The position numbers and the translations under genes are program-made. A DNA stretch of 64,000 nt from Endomychus coccineus (Eukaryota > Arthropoda > Insecta > Coleoptera > Endomychidae), in NCBI GenBank assembly GCA_958510875.1, contig OY294067.1:281995242-282059241 (forward strand), read 5' to 3'. Below, one piece after another: positions 10,873 through 21,493 of the stretch (position 1 is its first letter; the number at the start of each line of letters is the position of its first letter). The notes under the pieces were generated by a model. That model was not told where the DNA came from. It ran no database searches and saw nothing but the letters and a program-made list of their open reading frames with translations.

Positions 10873-11590
10873 GACACTTATCGTCATCTTCCCATCATAC
10901 ATATAATAATAGTGAACCCTAAAAGTATGAACTCATTACTGATTATGTTTCCGTTCTCGCAAGAGGTGATCTTCGACATATCTAGATGTCTGTGAAAACA
11001 ATATCAGCGCATTCAACAGCTGGTAATGAGAACAATCTTTTCAATAATTTCCCGGAATATTATTTGTTTTGCTGAATTAAATACAGCCGATTAGTCAGAG
11101 AATATCTTTGCAAAGAAAGATTGAAATTTCTATCCAATTCGAAGATAAAGTTATCGACTCATCTTGGGGTCTATTTCTGGATATAAAAAATTGAAATTAT
11201 TTCCGATCTTCAATCTGGAGATTGAATATTTTCAAATGTTATTGTGTCTGCATCAGACTTTGATGATTTTGTGAATACTATGTTGTCATCTGTGGGTGAA
11301 AGTCAGTCATCTATGTTGTGGAACTGGAATTTGAGACCAACTAAGCGGAGATACCATTCCATGTTCCCAGCTTGTTAGAAAAGAATATTTTCAATCATAG
11401 TTGAAAATCATGTCATTCCGAAAAAATCCTCTGTTGTAGACCTTAATATTGCTTGTTGACTAATAAACTATAGAAGAGTTACTGTGGATAGCACTATAAT
11501 TAAAAAATAATTATAGTGAATAAGGGTGATTATTTTAACGAAATAATAAATATAACTACTTTGTTATACTATCACTGATATTTAATATAG
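10873..11590. other. No gene; dispersed-repeat similarity
   Basis: Around 10905-11000 it resembles 7005-7090. The rest shows no coding or structural signal I can support. Confidence 0.5.
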
Positions 11591-11633
11591 TCGTTACAAT
11601 AGTTTCAACACTACACGTGTCATCTTCAGACGA
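11591..11633 (-). ncRNA. Hammerhead-like ribozyme motif (GUA type)
   Basis: Minus strand: stem I UCGU/ACGA, CUGAAGA, unpaired U, stem II GACAC/GUGUU (4 canonical pairs plus G-U), GAAA, stem III AC/GU closed by tetraloop UAUU, cleavage triplet GUA, then ACGA. Every core element is in place, and the sequence differs from the motif at 4456, so this is an independent family. Confidence 0.65.
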
Positions 11634-11789
11634 AAACGAAGGTATGAATTTACAAGTACTATATCTACTATATATAGGTTAAAGAAGGAATACAAACAAA
11701 TTAAAACCGAAAATTATACCTAACACCGGTATTTTGGTATCCTGTGATGTTTCTAATATGTTTTCAAATATGCCTCCCATTGAATGTCG

Positions 11790-11851
11790 AAATTTAATCA
11801 CTAAAAATTCTGTTTGACGTTTCGACAATGTTTATTGTCTTTATCAAAATG

Positions 11852-11855
<4 letters not shown>
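11790..11855 (-). mobile_element. Tip of a diverged PLE copy, with hammerhead-like core
   Basis: The block is nearly identical to 20077-20128 in the third PLE copy, including the GACAA/UUGUC stem II variant (core 11816-11847). It is cut off by the TA run, so diverged minus-oriented PLE sequence lies on both sides of the large palindrome. Confidence 0.7.

Positions 11856-11945
<90 letters not shown>
11855..11945. repeat. (TA)n microsatellite
   Basis: TA run of about 90 bp with rare interruptions, abutting the left end of the PLE palindrome. The tyrosine/isoleucine frames here are artefacts. Confidence 0.95.
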
Positions 11946-11948
<3 letters not shown>

Positions 11949-12460
11949 TTGTATGTTTTCTTGGTATATTGGTTCGTATATATACTGATAATGAAATAAA
12001 AATTCTGTTTTGACGTTTCGACAACGTTTATTGCCTTTATCAAAATTGTTGATTGAAATTAGTGTTTCCATGTAATTTAGAAAAGAATAGATGATTTCGA
12101 TTAATGAAATGCGTCTGCAGCCGACTTGTGTTTTAAGATCCAATTAAAACTGCAGAAAACATTGGATCGGTTGTGTGTGAAAGAGTAATGTATGGCTAAC
12201 TACAATTTGAAATAGATTGAATTTGATTAAATACAAGACATTCCAATATTGTACAATTATAAATATCTATGAATTATTGTATGAATTAGTTACTCTATGA
12301 TGAGTATTTCTATCATAACTATTCAAGTTTAAGATAATTCTATGGAATTTAACCTCAAAATTGTTATTCTATAGTGTCATAGTTAAATAATACTTCATCT
12401 TTTTTAGGTTGAATTTTAAATAGACAATGGAAAGTGGCACTTCAAATTAATAAAATTTTG
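11945..12460 (-). repeat. PLE 3' region, left array (downstream repeat copy)
   Basis: 3' non-coding region after the left ORF. It repeats in direct orientation at 14997-15515, the arrangement called a pseudo-LTR in PLEs. A hammerhead-like core lies at 12012-12043. Confidence 0.8.
12012..12043 (-). ncRNA. Hammerhead-like motif, PLE family 1
   Basis: UUGAUAA core, stem II GGCAA/UUGUC, GAAAC, GUC. Positions C3 and G8 are U and A. Stem I is weak. Confidence 0.5.
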
Positions 12461-14887
12461 TTAAGTTTGAATTAGATTATTGTACAGTTTCGAAAGATTG
12501 GAATCTATTTTGTCATTTACACAATTGTTCTTTTTAATTTGAATAGATTCTAATATCAAACGTTTGTTGTCGTTTGTTTCAATATTTAAAATTTTTGTAT
12601 TGTTGTAGTCGAAAGTATGGTTAGTGTCTTTCACATGTTTATTGAGCGCAGTTGATGAATTTTTGGTATATTTGTGGCCATTTAATCTTTTTTCGAGGTA
12701 TTGTGAAGATTGGCCAATATATACCTTTTCGCAATCTTTGCAAGGGATGGAATAAACAGTATGGGTTATTTTTTTGAAAGGTACGCTGCTTTTTAATTTT
12801 GTAAAGAGACTTTTCTGATTTAAATAACTCTTATGACATATATGTAGGTCATAAGGTTTCACTATATTACAAATTTTCTCTGAAAGTCCACTGATATATG
12901 GTAGTGATATGTAATGCCTATCATTAGTTTTCTCATTATTGGTATTGATTCCACCAAATGAGTTATAAAATTTATGAATTTTGTCTTTAGTTATCGAATT
13001 TACTAAATCAATGGGATAACCATTTCTTATTAAAGTTTCTTTTGTTTTTGTAATAGATATAGTTCTCAGTTCAGGAGAACTTAGTCGAATAGCTCTATCT
13101 ATTAGATTTATAATAACATTTTTCTTATATTTTTTAGGTATATTAGAATTGAAATTAGTATACCTTCCTGACCAAGTAGGTTTGGTATACCATTTTGTTA
13201 GAATTTTGTTATCATTTGATTTTCTTACTAAAGTTAAATCTAAAAAATTTATTTCGTTATGATTTTCTAATTCAATCGTAAATTGTAACTTATGGTGAAA
13301 GGAATTGAAAGAATTCAAAAATTCATTACATTTGTTTTCAGGGATTGCAGCAATACAATCATCAACATATCTTTTGAAGAAGGCTATATTATAATTTAGT
13401 TGAGATACTACTTTTTCTTCAAGGAATTCCATTACTATTTGGGCTATGATACTTGATATTGGAGAGCCCATTGCACAACCATCTAATTGTTTATAACAAT
13501 CATCTTTATATTGTAAAAAATTAGCGGTGAATGTATATTCTATAGCTGTTAAGAACTCATTCATAGGTAAATTTGTATATAGTTTTATTTCATCCCATTT
13601 ATTTTGAATTATTTGTTTAGCTAATTCTAAAGGGATATTTGTATATAAAGATGTGACATCTAGTGATACTAAGATATAGTTTTTAGGTATTGTAATTTTG
13701 TTAATGAATTCTTTGAAATCCCAAGAATCTTTGATGTAAAATTCATTTTTGTAAGCTATGTTTTTTAGTATGTTGGATAAGTATTTAGCCATTTCATAAA
13801 AAGGTGATTGAATGCTGCATACTACAGGTCGCATTGGTATATTAGGTTTATGAATTTTGGGTAAACCATATATTTTTGGAGGATGAGCATTATGTATCGT
13901 TAATTGTCTATGAATGTATTTTGAAATATATTTCTTTTCAAACCATTTTTTTACTAAGTTATTATTTTTAGTTTGGTAAATATTAGTTGGGTTGTTATTT
14001 AGTTTCTTATATACTTCAGGATCATTCAACATTGTAGACATTTTATCCTCATATTCATTTGTGTCCATGATAACAGTTTTATTACCTTTATCTGCTTTTA
14101 AGATAGTAATTTGTGGGTTAGATTTGATGAATTGTTTGGTTTCTTTGAAATTTTTGATTGATTTGTTATTTTTATTATTAAATTTATTATTTTTAACTGT
14201 TTGTTTGAAATTAGTTATTGTGTTTATACATTTTGATCTTATCTCATTCGCTATTTGAGTAGGTTTTTTAGCAATTTCAGTTTCAAGTGAAGAAATTATG
14301 TTATTAATAGGTATTTGTCTTTCGTTATATAGAGTATTACTAAATTTCTCACCGAGAGCTAAAGTGTCTATTACATTTTTTGGAACATTTGTTTGAGATA
14401 AATTCATTAGCCAATTATTATCAACTATGAGATCTCTTTTGTTATTGTTATTTAATTTATTTATTTTCTCAATATTTCTATGTTTAATTTTATTAAAGTT
14501 TTTTTCAAATTTTTGAGTTTCTAATTCTAAATACGTATTGTAGATTTGAGTAGGTAGGATATTTTTCATTGTAGATTTGGTTCTGCCTATGTTATTTTCA
14601 GTTTGTTTTACATTTTTACAAGTGTCAGATATTAAGAGGTTTAATACTTTTAATTGAAACGTTTCTTTGAATTGAAGATAAGTATTATCTAAGTACTCAC
14701 TATTGAAAATGATGTGATTATCATTGATTTTTAAAAATTTTGGTATTATTCTTAAACTTTTTAGTCGTAATAAGTATATTTTCCTATTTTTTTGATTGGC
14801 GAAGGTATTCATCATTTTTGAGAACGTTTTCAATAATTGGACGGTGTAGAATCCATAATCTTCTTCAATTTTCTTATAAAAAGCCAT
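12461..14887 (-). CDS. Penelope-like reverse transcriptase with GIY-YIG endonuclease, intact
   Basis: The 808-aa uninterrupted protein has the PLE order: a basic, Asn-rich N-terminal region; ILKADKGNKTVIMD (about 262-275); GLPKIHKP (341-348) with RPVV; SLDVTSLYTNI (408-418, first catalytic Asp 410); GCAMGSPIS (470-478); YVDD (507-510); NFLDLTL; then a linker and a C-terminal GIY-YIG nuclease: VYSIPCKDC (711-719), YIG (723-725), Arg 734, His 738 and Glu 780. The protein would copy its RNA at a nicked target, with GIY-YIG supplying the nick. The start ATG at 14887 opens the frame shortly after the repeat region. Preceded by a truncated tandem copy (15955-15516) and the pseudo-LTR. Identical to the ORF at 16993. 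No broken catalytic residue seen. Confidence 0.95.
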   Translation of the reverse strand: MAFYKKIEEDYGFYTVQLLKTFSKMMNTFANQKNRKIYLLRLKSLRIIPKFLKINDNHIIFNSEYLDNTYLQFKETFQLKVLNLLISDTCKNVKQTENNIGRTKSTMKNILPTQIYNTYLELETQKFEKNFNKIKHRNIEKINKLNNNNKRDLIVDNNWLMNLSQTNVPKNVIDTLALGEKFSNTLYNERQIPINNIISSLETEIAKKPTQIANEIRSKCINTITNFKQTVKNNKFNNKNNKSIKNFKETKQFIKSNPQITILKADKGNKTVIMDTNEYEDKMSTMLNDPEVYKKLNNNPTNIYQTKNNNLVKKWFEKKYISKYIHRQLTIHNAHPPKIYGLPKIHKPNIPMRPVVCSIQSPFYEMAKYLSNILKNIAYKNEFYIKDSWDFKEFINKITIPKNYILVSLDVTSLYTNIPLELAKQIIQNKWDEIKLYTNLPMNEFLTAIEYTFTANFLQYKDDCYKQLDGCAMGSPISSIIAQIVMEFLEEKVVSQLNYNIAFFKRYVDDCIAAIPENKCNEFLNSFNSFHHKLQFTIELENHNEINFLDLTLVRKSNDNKILTKWYTKPTWSGRYTNFNSNIPKKYKKNVIINLIDRAIRLSSPELRTISITKTKETLIRNGYPIDLVNSITKDKIHKFYNSFGGINTNNEKTNDRHYISLPYISGLSEKICNIVKPYDLHICHKSYLNQKSLFTKLKSSVPFKKITHTVYSIPCKDCEKVYIGQSSQYLEKRLNGHKYTKNSSTALNKHVKDTNHTFDYNNTKILNIETNDNKRLILESIQIKKNNCVNDKIDSNLSKLYNNLIQT

Positions 14888-14996
14888 GATTATTACGATG
14901 TATGTATATTGATGTTGAGAGTAGTGTATTCTTGAAAAATAAAAAACCTATTTCTCCAGGCCAAATTATTCTTTTGTTGATATTCTTGAACCATTT

Positions 14997-15515
14997 GTAA
15001 TATTTGTATGTTTTCTTGGTATATTGGTTCGTATATATACTGATAATGAAATAAAAATTCTGTTTTGACGTTTCGACAACGTTTATTGCCTTTATCAAAA
15101 TTGTTGATTGAAATTAGTGTTTCCATGTAATTTAGAAAAGAATAGATGATTTCGATTAATGAAATGCGTCTGCAGCCGACTTGTGTTTTAAGATCCAATT
15201 AAAACTGCAGAAAACATTGGATCGGTTGTGTGTGAAAGAGTAATGTATGGCTAACTACAATTTGAAATAGATTGAATTTGATTAAATACAAGACATTCCA
15301 ATATTGTACAATTATAAATATCTATGAATTATTGTATGAATTAGTTACTCTATGATGAGTATTTCTATCATAACTATTCAAGTTTAAGATAATTCTATGG
15401 AATTTAACCTCAAAATTGTTATTCTATAGTGTCATAGTTAAATAATACTTCATCTTTTTTAGGTTGAATTTTAAATAGACAATGGAAAGTGGCACTTCAA
15501 ATTAATAAAATTTTG
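14997..15515 (-). repeat. PLE pseudo-LTR, left array (upstream copy)
   Basis: Same sequence as 11945-12460, located between the truncated partial copy and the full ORF. In PLEs the upstream copy supplies the promoter and 5' untranslated region. The interval 14888-14996 is leader sequence before the start codon. Confidence 0.8.
15067..15098 (-). ncRNA. Hammerhead-like motif, PLE family 1
   Basis: Mirror of 16782-16813. UUGAUAA, GGCAA/UUGUC, GAAACGUC. Together with 12012-12043 it would give a two-motif transcript on the left array. Confidence 0.5.
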
Positions 15516-15955
15516 TTAAGTTTGAATTAGATTATTGTACAGTTTCGAAAGATTGGAATCTATTTTGTCATTTACACAATTGTTCTTTTTAATTTGAATA
15601 GATTCTAATATCAAACGTTTGTTGTCGTTTGTTTCAATATTTAAAATTTTTGTATTGTTGTAGTCGAAAGTATGGTTAGTGTCTTTCACATGTTTATTGA
15701 GCGCAGTTGATGAATTTTTGGTATATTTGTGGCCATTTAATCTTTTTTCGAGGTATTGTGAAGATTGGCCAATATATACCTTTTCGCAATCTTTGCAAGG
15801 GATGGAATAAACAGTATGGGTTATTTTTTTGAAAGGTACGCTGCTTTTTAATTTTGTAAAGAGACTTTTCTGATTTAAATAACTCTTATGACATATATGT
15901 AGGTCATAAGGTTTCACTATATTACAAATTTTCTCTGAAAGTCCACTGATATATG
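15516..15955 (-). pseudogene. 5'-truncated tandem PLE copy, left array
   Basis: Carries only the last ~143 codons (LSEKIC, VKPYDLHICH, full GIY-YIG, stop), identical in sequence to the full ORF. It starts at the palindrome spacer. Head-to-tail with the full copy, as is typical of PLE insertions. Confidence 0.9.
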
Positions 15956-16364
15956 TAATATAGTGAAACCTTATGACCTACATATATGTCATAAGAGTTA
16001 TTTAAATCAGAAAAGTCTCTTTACAAAATTAAAAAGCAGCGTACCTTTCAAAAAAATAACCCATACTGTTTATTCCATCCCTTGCAAAGATTGCGAAAAG
16101 GTATATATTGGCCAATCTTCACAATACCTCGAAAAAAGATTAAATGGCCACAAATATACCAAAAATTCATCAACTGCGCTCAATAAACATGTGAAAGACA
16201 CTAACCATACTTTCGACTACAACAATACAAAAATTTTAAATATTGAAACAAACGACAACAAACGTTTGATATTAGAATCTATTCAAATTAAAAAGAACAA
16301 TTGTGTAAATGACAAAATAGATTCCAATCTTTCGAAACTGTACAATAATCTAATTCAAACTTAA
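15956..16364 (+). pseudogene. 5'-truncated tandem PLE copy, right array
   Basis: Mirror of the previous entry, beginning TAATATAGTGAAACC at the palindrome junction and ending at the same stop. It holds the whole GIY-YIG domain but no reverse transcriptase. Confidence 0.9.
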
Positions 16365-16913
16365 CAAAATTTTATTAATTTGAAGTGCCACTTTCCATTG
16401 TCTATTTAAAATTCAACCTAAAAAAGATGAAGTATTATTTAACTATGACACTATAGAATAACAATTTTGAGGTTAAATTCCATAGAATTATCTTAAACTT
16501 GAATAGTTATGATAGAAATACTCATCATAGAGTAACTAATTCATACAATAATTCATAGATATTTATAATTGTACAATATTGGAATGTCTTGTATTTAATC
16601 AAATTCAATCTATTTCAAATTGTAGTTAGCCATACATTACTCTTTCACACACAACCGATCCAATGTTTTCTGCAGTTTTAATTGGATCTTAAAACACAAG
16701 TCGGCTGCAGACGCATTTCATTAATCGAAATCATCTATTCTTTTCTAAATTACATGGAAACACTAATTTCAATCAACAATTTTGATAAAGGCAATAAACG
16801 TTGTCGAAACGTCAAAACAGAATTTTTATTTCATTATCAGTATATATACGAACCAATATACCAAGAAAACATACAAATATTACAAATGGTTCAAGAATAT
16901 CAACAAAAGAATA
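16365..16913 (+). repeat. PLE pseudo-LTR, right array (upstream copy)
   Basis: 549 bp repeated directly at 19420-19968, ending in AACAAAAGAAT in both. Leader 16914-16992 follows before the ATG at 16993. Confidence 0.85.
16782..16813 (+). ncRNA. Hammerhead-like motif, PLE family 1
   Basis: UUGAUAA, one extra A, stem II GGCAA/UUGUC (loop UAAACG), GAAAC, GUC. Compared with the hammerhead consensus, C3 is U and G8 is A. These two bases pair with each other in active hammerheads, so the pair may be retained as U-A. Stem I is only about 2 bp, so activity is doubtful. Confidence 0.5.
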
Positions 16914-16992
16914 ATTTGGCCTGGAGAAATAGGTTTTTTATTTTTCAAGAATACACTACTCTCAACATCAATATACATACATCGTAATAATC

Positions 16993-19419
16993 ATGGCTTT
17001 TTATAAGAAAATTGAAGAAGATTATGGATTCTACACCGTCCAATTATTGAAAACGTTCTCAAAAATGATGAATACCTTCGCCAATCAAAAAAATAGGAAA
17101 ATATACTTATTACGACTAAAAAGTTTAAGAATAATACCAAAATTTTTAAAAATCAATGATAATCACATCATTTTCAATAGTGAGTACTTAGATAATACTT
17201 ATCTTCAATTCAAAGAAACGTTTCAATTAAAAGTATTAAACCTCTTAATATCTGACACTTGTAAAAATGTAAAACAAACTGAAAATAACATAGGCAGAAC
17301 CAAATCTACAATGAAAAATATCCTACCTACTCAAATCTACAATACGTATTTAGAATTAGAAACTCAAAAATTTGAAAAAAACTTTAATAAAATTAAACAT
17401 AGAAATATTGAGAAAATAAATAAATTAAATAACAATAACAAAAGAGATCTCATAGTTGATAATAATTGGCTAATGAATTTATCTCAAACAAATGTTCCAA
17501 AAAATGTAATAGACACTTTAGCTCTCGGTGAGAAATTTAGTAATACTCTATATAATGAAAGACAAATACCTATTAATAACATAATTTCTTCACTTGAAAC
17601 TGAAATTGCTAAAAAACCTACTCAAATAGCGAATGAGATAAGATCAAAATGTATAAACACAATAACTAATTTCAAACAAACAGTTAAAAATAATAAATTT
17701 AATAATAAAAATAACAAATCAATCAAAAATTTCAAAGAAACCAAACAATTCATCAAATCTAACCCACAAATTACTATCTTAAAAGCAGATAAAGGTAATA
17801 AAACTGTTATCATGGACACAAATGAATATGAGGATAAAATGTCTACAATGTTGAATGATCCTGAAGTATATAAGAAACTAAATAACAACCCAACTAATAT
17901 TTACCAAACTAAAAATAATAACTTAGTAAAAAAATGGTTTGAAAAGAAATATATTTCAAAATACATTCATAGACAATTAACGATACATAATGCTCATCCT
18001 CCAAAAATATATGGTTTACCCAAAATTCATAAACCTAATATACCGATGCGACCTGTAGTATGCAGCATTCAATCACCTTTTTATGAAATGGCTAAATACT
18101 TATCCAACATACTAAAAAACATAGCTTACAAAAATGAATTTTACATCAAAGATTCTTGGGATTTCAAGGAATTCATTAACAAAATTACAATACCTAAAAA
18201 CTATATCTTAGTATCACTAGATGTCACATCTTTATATACAAATATCCCTTTAGAATTAGCTAAACAAATAATTCAAAATAAATGGGATGAAATAAAACTA
18301 TATACAAATTTACCTATGAATGAGTTCTTAACAGCTATAGAATATACATTCACCGCTAATTTTTTACAATATAAAGATGATTGTTATAAACAATTAGATG
18401 GTTGTGCAATGGGCTCTCCAATATCAAGTATCATAGCCCAAATAGTAATGGAATTCCTTGAAGAAAAAGTAGTATCTCAACTAAATTATAATATAGCCTT
18501 CTTCAAAAGATATGTTGATGATTGTATTGCTGCAATCCCTGAAAACAAATGTAATGAATTTTTGAATTCTTTCAATTCCTTTCACCATAAGTTACAATTT
18601 ACGATTGAATTAGAAAATCATAACGAAATAAATTTTTTAGATTTAACTTTAGTAAGAAAATCAAATGATAACAAAATTCTAACAAAATGGTATACCAAAC
18701 CTACTTGGTCAGGAAGGTATACTAATTTCAATTCTAATATACCTAAAAAATATAAGAAAAATGTTATTATAAATCTAATAGATAGAGCTATTCGACTAAG
18801 TTCTCCTGAACTGAGAACTATATCTATTACAAAAACAAAAGAAACTTTAATAAGAAATGGTTATCCCATTGATTTAGTAAATTCGATAACTAAAGACAAA
18901 ATTCATAAATTTTATAACTCATTTGGTGGAATCAATACCAATAATGAGAAAACTAATGATAGGCATTACATATCACTACCATATATCAGTGGACTTTCAG
19001 AGAAAATTTGTAATATAGTGAAACCTTATGACCTACATATATGTCATAAGAGTTATTTAAATCAGAAAAGTCTCTTTACAAAATTAAAAAGCAGCGTACC
19101 TTTCAAAAAAATAACCCATACTGTTTATTCCATCCCTTGCAAAGATTGCGAAAAGGTATATATTGGCCAATCTTCACAATACCTCGAAAAAAGATTAAAT
19201 GGCCACAAATATACCAAAAATTCATCAACTGCGCTCAATAAACATGTGAAAGACACTAACCATACTTTCGACTACAACAATACAAAAATTTTAAATATTG
19301 AAACAAACGACAACAAACGTTTGATATTAGAATCTATTCAAATTAAAAAGAACAATTGTGTAAATGACAAAATAGATTCCAATCTTTCGAAACTGTACAA
19401 TAATCTAATTCAAACTTAA
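16993..19419 (+). CDS. Penelope-like reverse transcriptase with GIY-YIG endonuclease, intact second copy
   Basis: 808 aa, identical to the minus-strand protein at 12461-14887. Asp 410, YVDD 507-510 and the GIY-YIG signature residues are all present. The start ATG follows the pseudo-LTR (16365-16913). The 3' region runs to 19968, where a third, inverted and diverged PLE copy begins. Because the two ORFs point away from each other, transcripts starting in the facing pseudo-LTRs would be divergent. Readthrough of either array would yield RNA able to fold into a 4-kb duplex, a natural source of small interfering or piRNA precursors (inference). Confidence 0.95.
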   Translation: MAFYKKIEEDYGFYTVQLLKTFSKMMNTFANQKNRKIYLLRLKSLRIIPKFLKINDNHIIFNSEYLDNTYLQFKETFQLKVLNLLISDTCKNVKQTENNIGRTKSTMKNILPTQIYNTYLELETQKFEKNFNKIKHRNIEKINKLNNNNKRDLIVDNNWLMNLSQTNVPKNVIDTLALGEKFSNTLYNERQIPINNIISSLETEIAKKPTQIANEIRSKCINTITNFKQTVKNNKFNNKNNKSIKNFKETKQFIKSNPQITILKADKGNKTVIMDTNEYEDKMSTMLNDPEVYKKLNNNPTNIYQTKNNNLVKKWFEKKYISKYIHRQLTIHNAHPPKIYGLPKIHKPNIPMRPVVCSIQSPFYEMAKYLSNILKNIAYKNEFYIKDSWDFKEFINKITIPKNYILVSLDVTSLYTNIPLELAKQIIQNKWDEIKLYTNLPMNEFLTAIEYTFTANFLQYKDDCYKQLDGCAMGSPISSIIAQIVMEFLEEKVVSQLNYNIAFFKRYVDDCIAAIPENKCNEFLNSFNSFHHKLQFTIELENHNEINFLDLTLVRKSNDNKILTKWYTKPTWSGRYTNFNSNIPKKYKKNVIINLIDRAIRLSSPELRTISITKTKETLIRNGYPIDLVNSITKDKIHKFYNSFGGINTNNEKTNDRHYISLPYISGLSEKICNIVKPYDLHICHKSYLNQKSLFTKLKSSVPFKKITHTVYSIPCKDCEKVYIGQSSQYLEKRLNGHKYTKNSSTALNKHVKDTNHTFDYNNTKILNIETNDNKRLILESIQIKKNNCVNDKIDSNLSKLYNNLIQT

Positions 19420-19968
19420 CAAAATTTTATTAATTTGAAGTGCCACTTTCCATTGTCTATTTAAAATTCAACCTAAAAAAGATGAAGTATTATTTAACTA
19501 TGACACTATAGAATAACAATTTTGAGGTTAAATTCCATAGAATTATCTTAAACTTGAATAGTTATGATAGAAATACTCATCATAGAGTAACTAATTCATA
19601 CAATAATTCATAGATATTTATAATTGTACAATATTGGAATGTCTTGTATTTAATCAAATTCAATCTATTTCAAATTGTAGTTAGCCATACATTACTCTTT
19701 CACACACAACCGATCCAATGTTTTCTGCAGTTTTAATTGGATCTTAAAACACAAGTCGGCTGCAGACGCATTTCATTAATCGAAATCATCTATTCTTTTC
19801 TAAATTACATGGAAACACTAATTTCAATCAACAATTTTGATAAAGGCAATAAACGTTGTCGAAACGTCAAAACAGAATTTTTATTTCATTATCAGTATAT
19901 ATACGAACCAATATACCAAGAAAACATACAAATATTACAAATGGTTCAAGAATATCAACAAAAGAATA
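19420..19968 (+). repeat. PLE 3' region, right array
   Basis: Direct repeat of 16365-16913. It extends about 33 bp beyond the mirror end of the left arm, up to the TA-containing junction. Confidence 0.85.
19837..19868 (+). ncRNA. Hammerhead-like motif, PLE family 1
   Basis: Same as 16782-16813. The two lie 3.06 kb apart on one potential transcript. Confidence 0.5.
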
Positions 19969-20024
19969 TATATATATATATATATTCTTTTATTCTTTTA
20001 TTGATATTCTTGAACCATTTGTAA
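19934..20024. repeat. Small inverted junction between right array and third PLE copy
   Basis: About 33 bp (ATTACAAATGGTTCAAGAAT and on) recurs inverted just after a 16-20-bp TA stretch, so two PLE 3' tips meet head-on with TA between them. Confidence 0.85.
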
Positions 20025-21490
20025 TATTTGTATGTTTTCTTGGTATATTGGTTCGTATATGTACTGAAAATGAAATAAAAATTCTGTTTGACGTTTCGAC
20101 AATGTTTATTGTCTTTATCAAAATGTGAATTAGTGTTTCCATGTAATTTAGAAAAGAATAGATGATTTCGATTAATGAAATGCGTCTGCAGCCGACTTGT
20201 GTTTTAAGACCCAATTAAAACTGCAGAAAACATTGGATCGGTTGTGTGTGAAATAGTAATGTATGGCTAATTACAATTTGAAATGGATTGAATTTGATTA
20301 AATACAAGATATTTTAAGATTGTACAATTATAAATATCTATGATTATTGTATGAATTAGTTATTCTATGATAAACACTTCCGATCTATCATAATCAACTA
20401 TTCAAGTTTAAGATAATTCTATGGAATTTAACCTCAAAATTGTTACTCATAATGTCATAATTAAATAATACTTTATCTTTTTTAGGTTGAATTTTAAATA
20501 GACAAGTGGAAAGTGGCACTTCAAACTAATAAAATTTTGTTAAGTTTGTATTAGATTATTATAAAGTTTCGAAAGATTGGAATCTATTTTGTCATTTACA
20601 CAATTGTTCTTTTTAATTTGAATAGATTCCAATATCAAACGTTTGTTGTCGTTTGCTTCAATATTTAAAATTTTTGTATTGTTGTAGTCGAATGTATGGT
20701 TAGTGTCTTTTAGATGTTTATTGAGCGCAGTTGATGAATTTTTGGTATATTTGTGACCATTCAACCTTTTTTCGAGGTATTGTGAAGATTGGCCAATGTA
20801 TACCTTTTCGCAATCTTTGCAAGGGATGGAATAAACAGTATGGGTTATTTTTTTGAAAGGTACGCTGCTTTTTAATTTTGTAAAGAGACTTTTCTGATTT
20901 AAATAACTCTTAAGACATATATGTAGGTCATAAGGTTTCACTATATTACAAATTTTTTCTGACAGACCATTAATATATGGTAGTGATATGTAATGCTTAT
21001 TATTTGATTTCTCATTATTGGTATTGATTTCACCAGATGAGTTATAAAATTTATGAATTTTGTCTTTAGTTATCGAATTTACTAAATCAATGGGATAACC
21101 ATTTCTTATTAAAGTTTCTTTTGTTTTTGTAATAGATATAGTTCTCAGTTCAGGAGAACTTAGTCGAATAGCTCTATCTATCATATTTATGATAACATTT
21201 TTCTTATATTTTTTAGGTATATTAGAATTGAAATTAGTATACCTGCCCAAGTAGGTTTGGTATACCATTTTGTTAGAATTTTGTTATCATTTGATTTTCT
21301 CACTAAAGTTAAATCTAAAAAATTTATTTCATTATTATTTTCTAATTCGATCGTGAACTGTAACTTATGGTGAAAGGAATTGAAAGAATTCAAAAATTCA
21401 TTACATTTGTTTTCAGGGATTGCAGCAATACAATCATCAACATATCTTTTGAAGAAGGCTATATTATAATTTAGTTGAGATACTACTTCT
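20015..21490 (-). pseudogene. Third, diverged PLE copy, 5'-truncated and frameshifted
   Basis: Minus frames 21393-21187 and 21268-20540 cover YVDD (upstream, about 21440), INFLDLTLV, the linker and the complete GIY-YIG, closely similar to the intact protein with scattered substitutions. A 4-bp deletion near 21243 (TKWYTKPTW then a shifted frame) breaks the reading frame. The copy is cut off at about 21490 by an ATATATAAT repeat. The 3' region has the stem II variant GACAA/UUGUC. Confidence 0.9.
20090..20122 (-). ncRNA. Hammerhead-like motif, PLE family 1 variant
   Basis: Stem II reads GACAA/UUGUC with loop UAAACA: the G-U pair of the intact copies is an A-U pair here, so pairing is conserved. 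Confidence 0.5.
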
Positions 21491-21493
21491 TCT

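Larger units (their letters stand above)
11945..19935. repeat. ~8-kb palindrome of two head-to-head PLE arrays
   Basis: Left arm (about 11945-15925) and right arm (about 15956-19935) mirror each other around 15940. All paired features sum to 31880 (start codons 14887/16993, stops 12461/19419, partial copies 15516/16364), so there is no net indel over roughly 4 kb. The encoded proteins are identical. The spacer of about 30 bp (15926-15955) belongs to the left array. The junction shows only a possible TG microhomology. Either a very recent or homogenised inverted duplication, or a foldback artefact of long-read assembly. Confidence 0.93.

Noticed and set aside
13992..14258. Hydrophobic 88-codon ORF (and its mirror at 17622-17888)
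   Set aside because: It is a shadow of the Lys/Asn-rich part of the PLE protein on the other strand.
16682..17006. ORFs of 101 and 74 codons in the PLE repeat region
   Set aside because: They overlap each other in different frames, occur in all pseudo-LTR copies and lack any motif. The PLE ATG at 16993 follows them.
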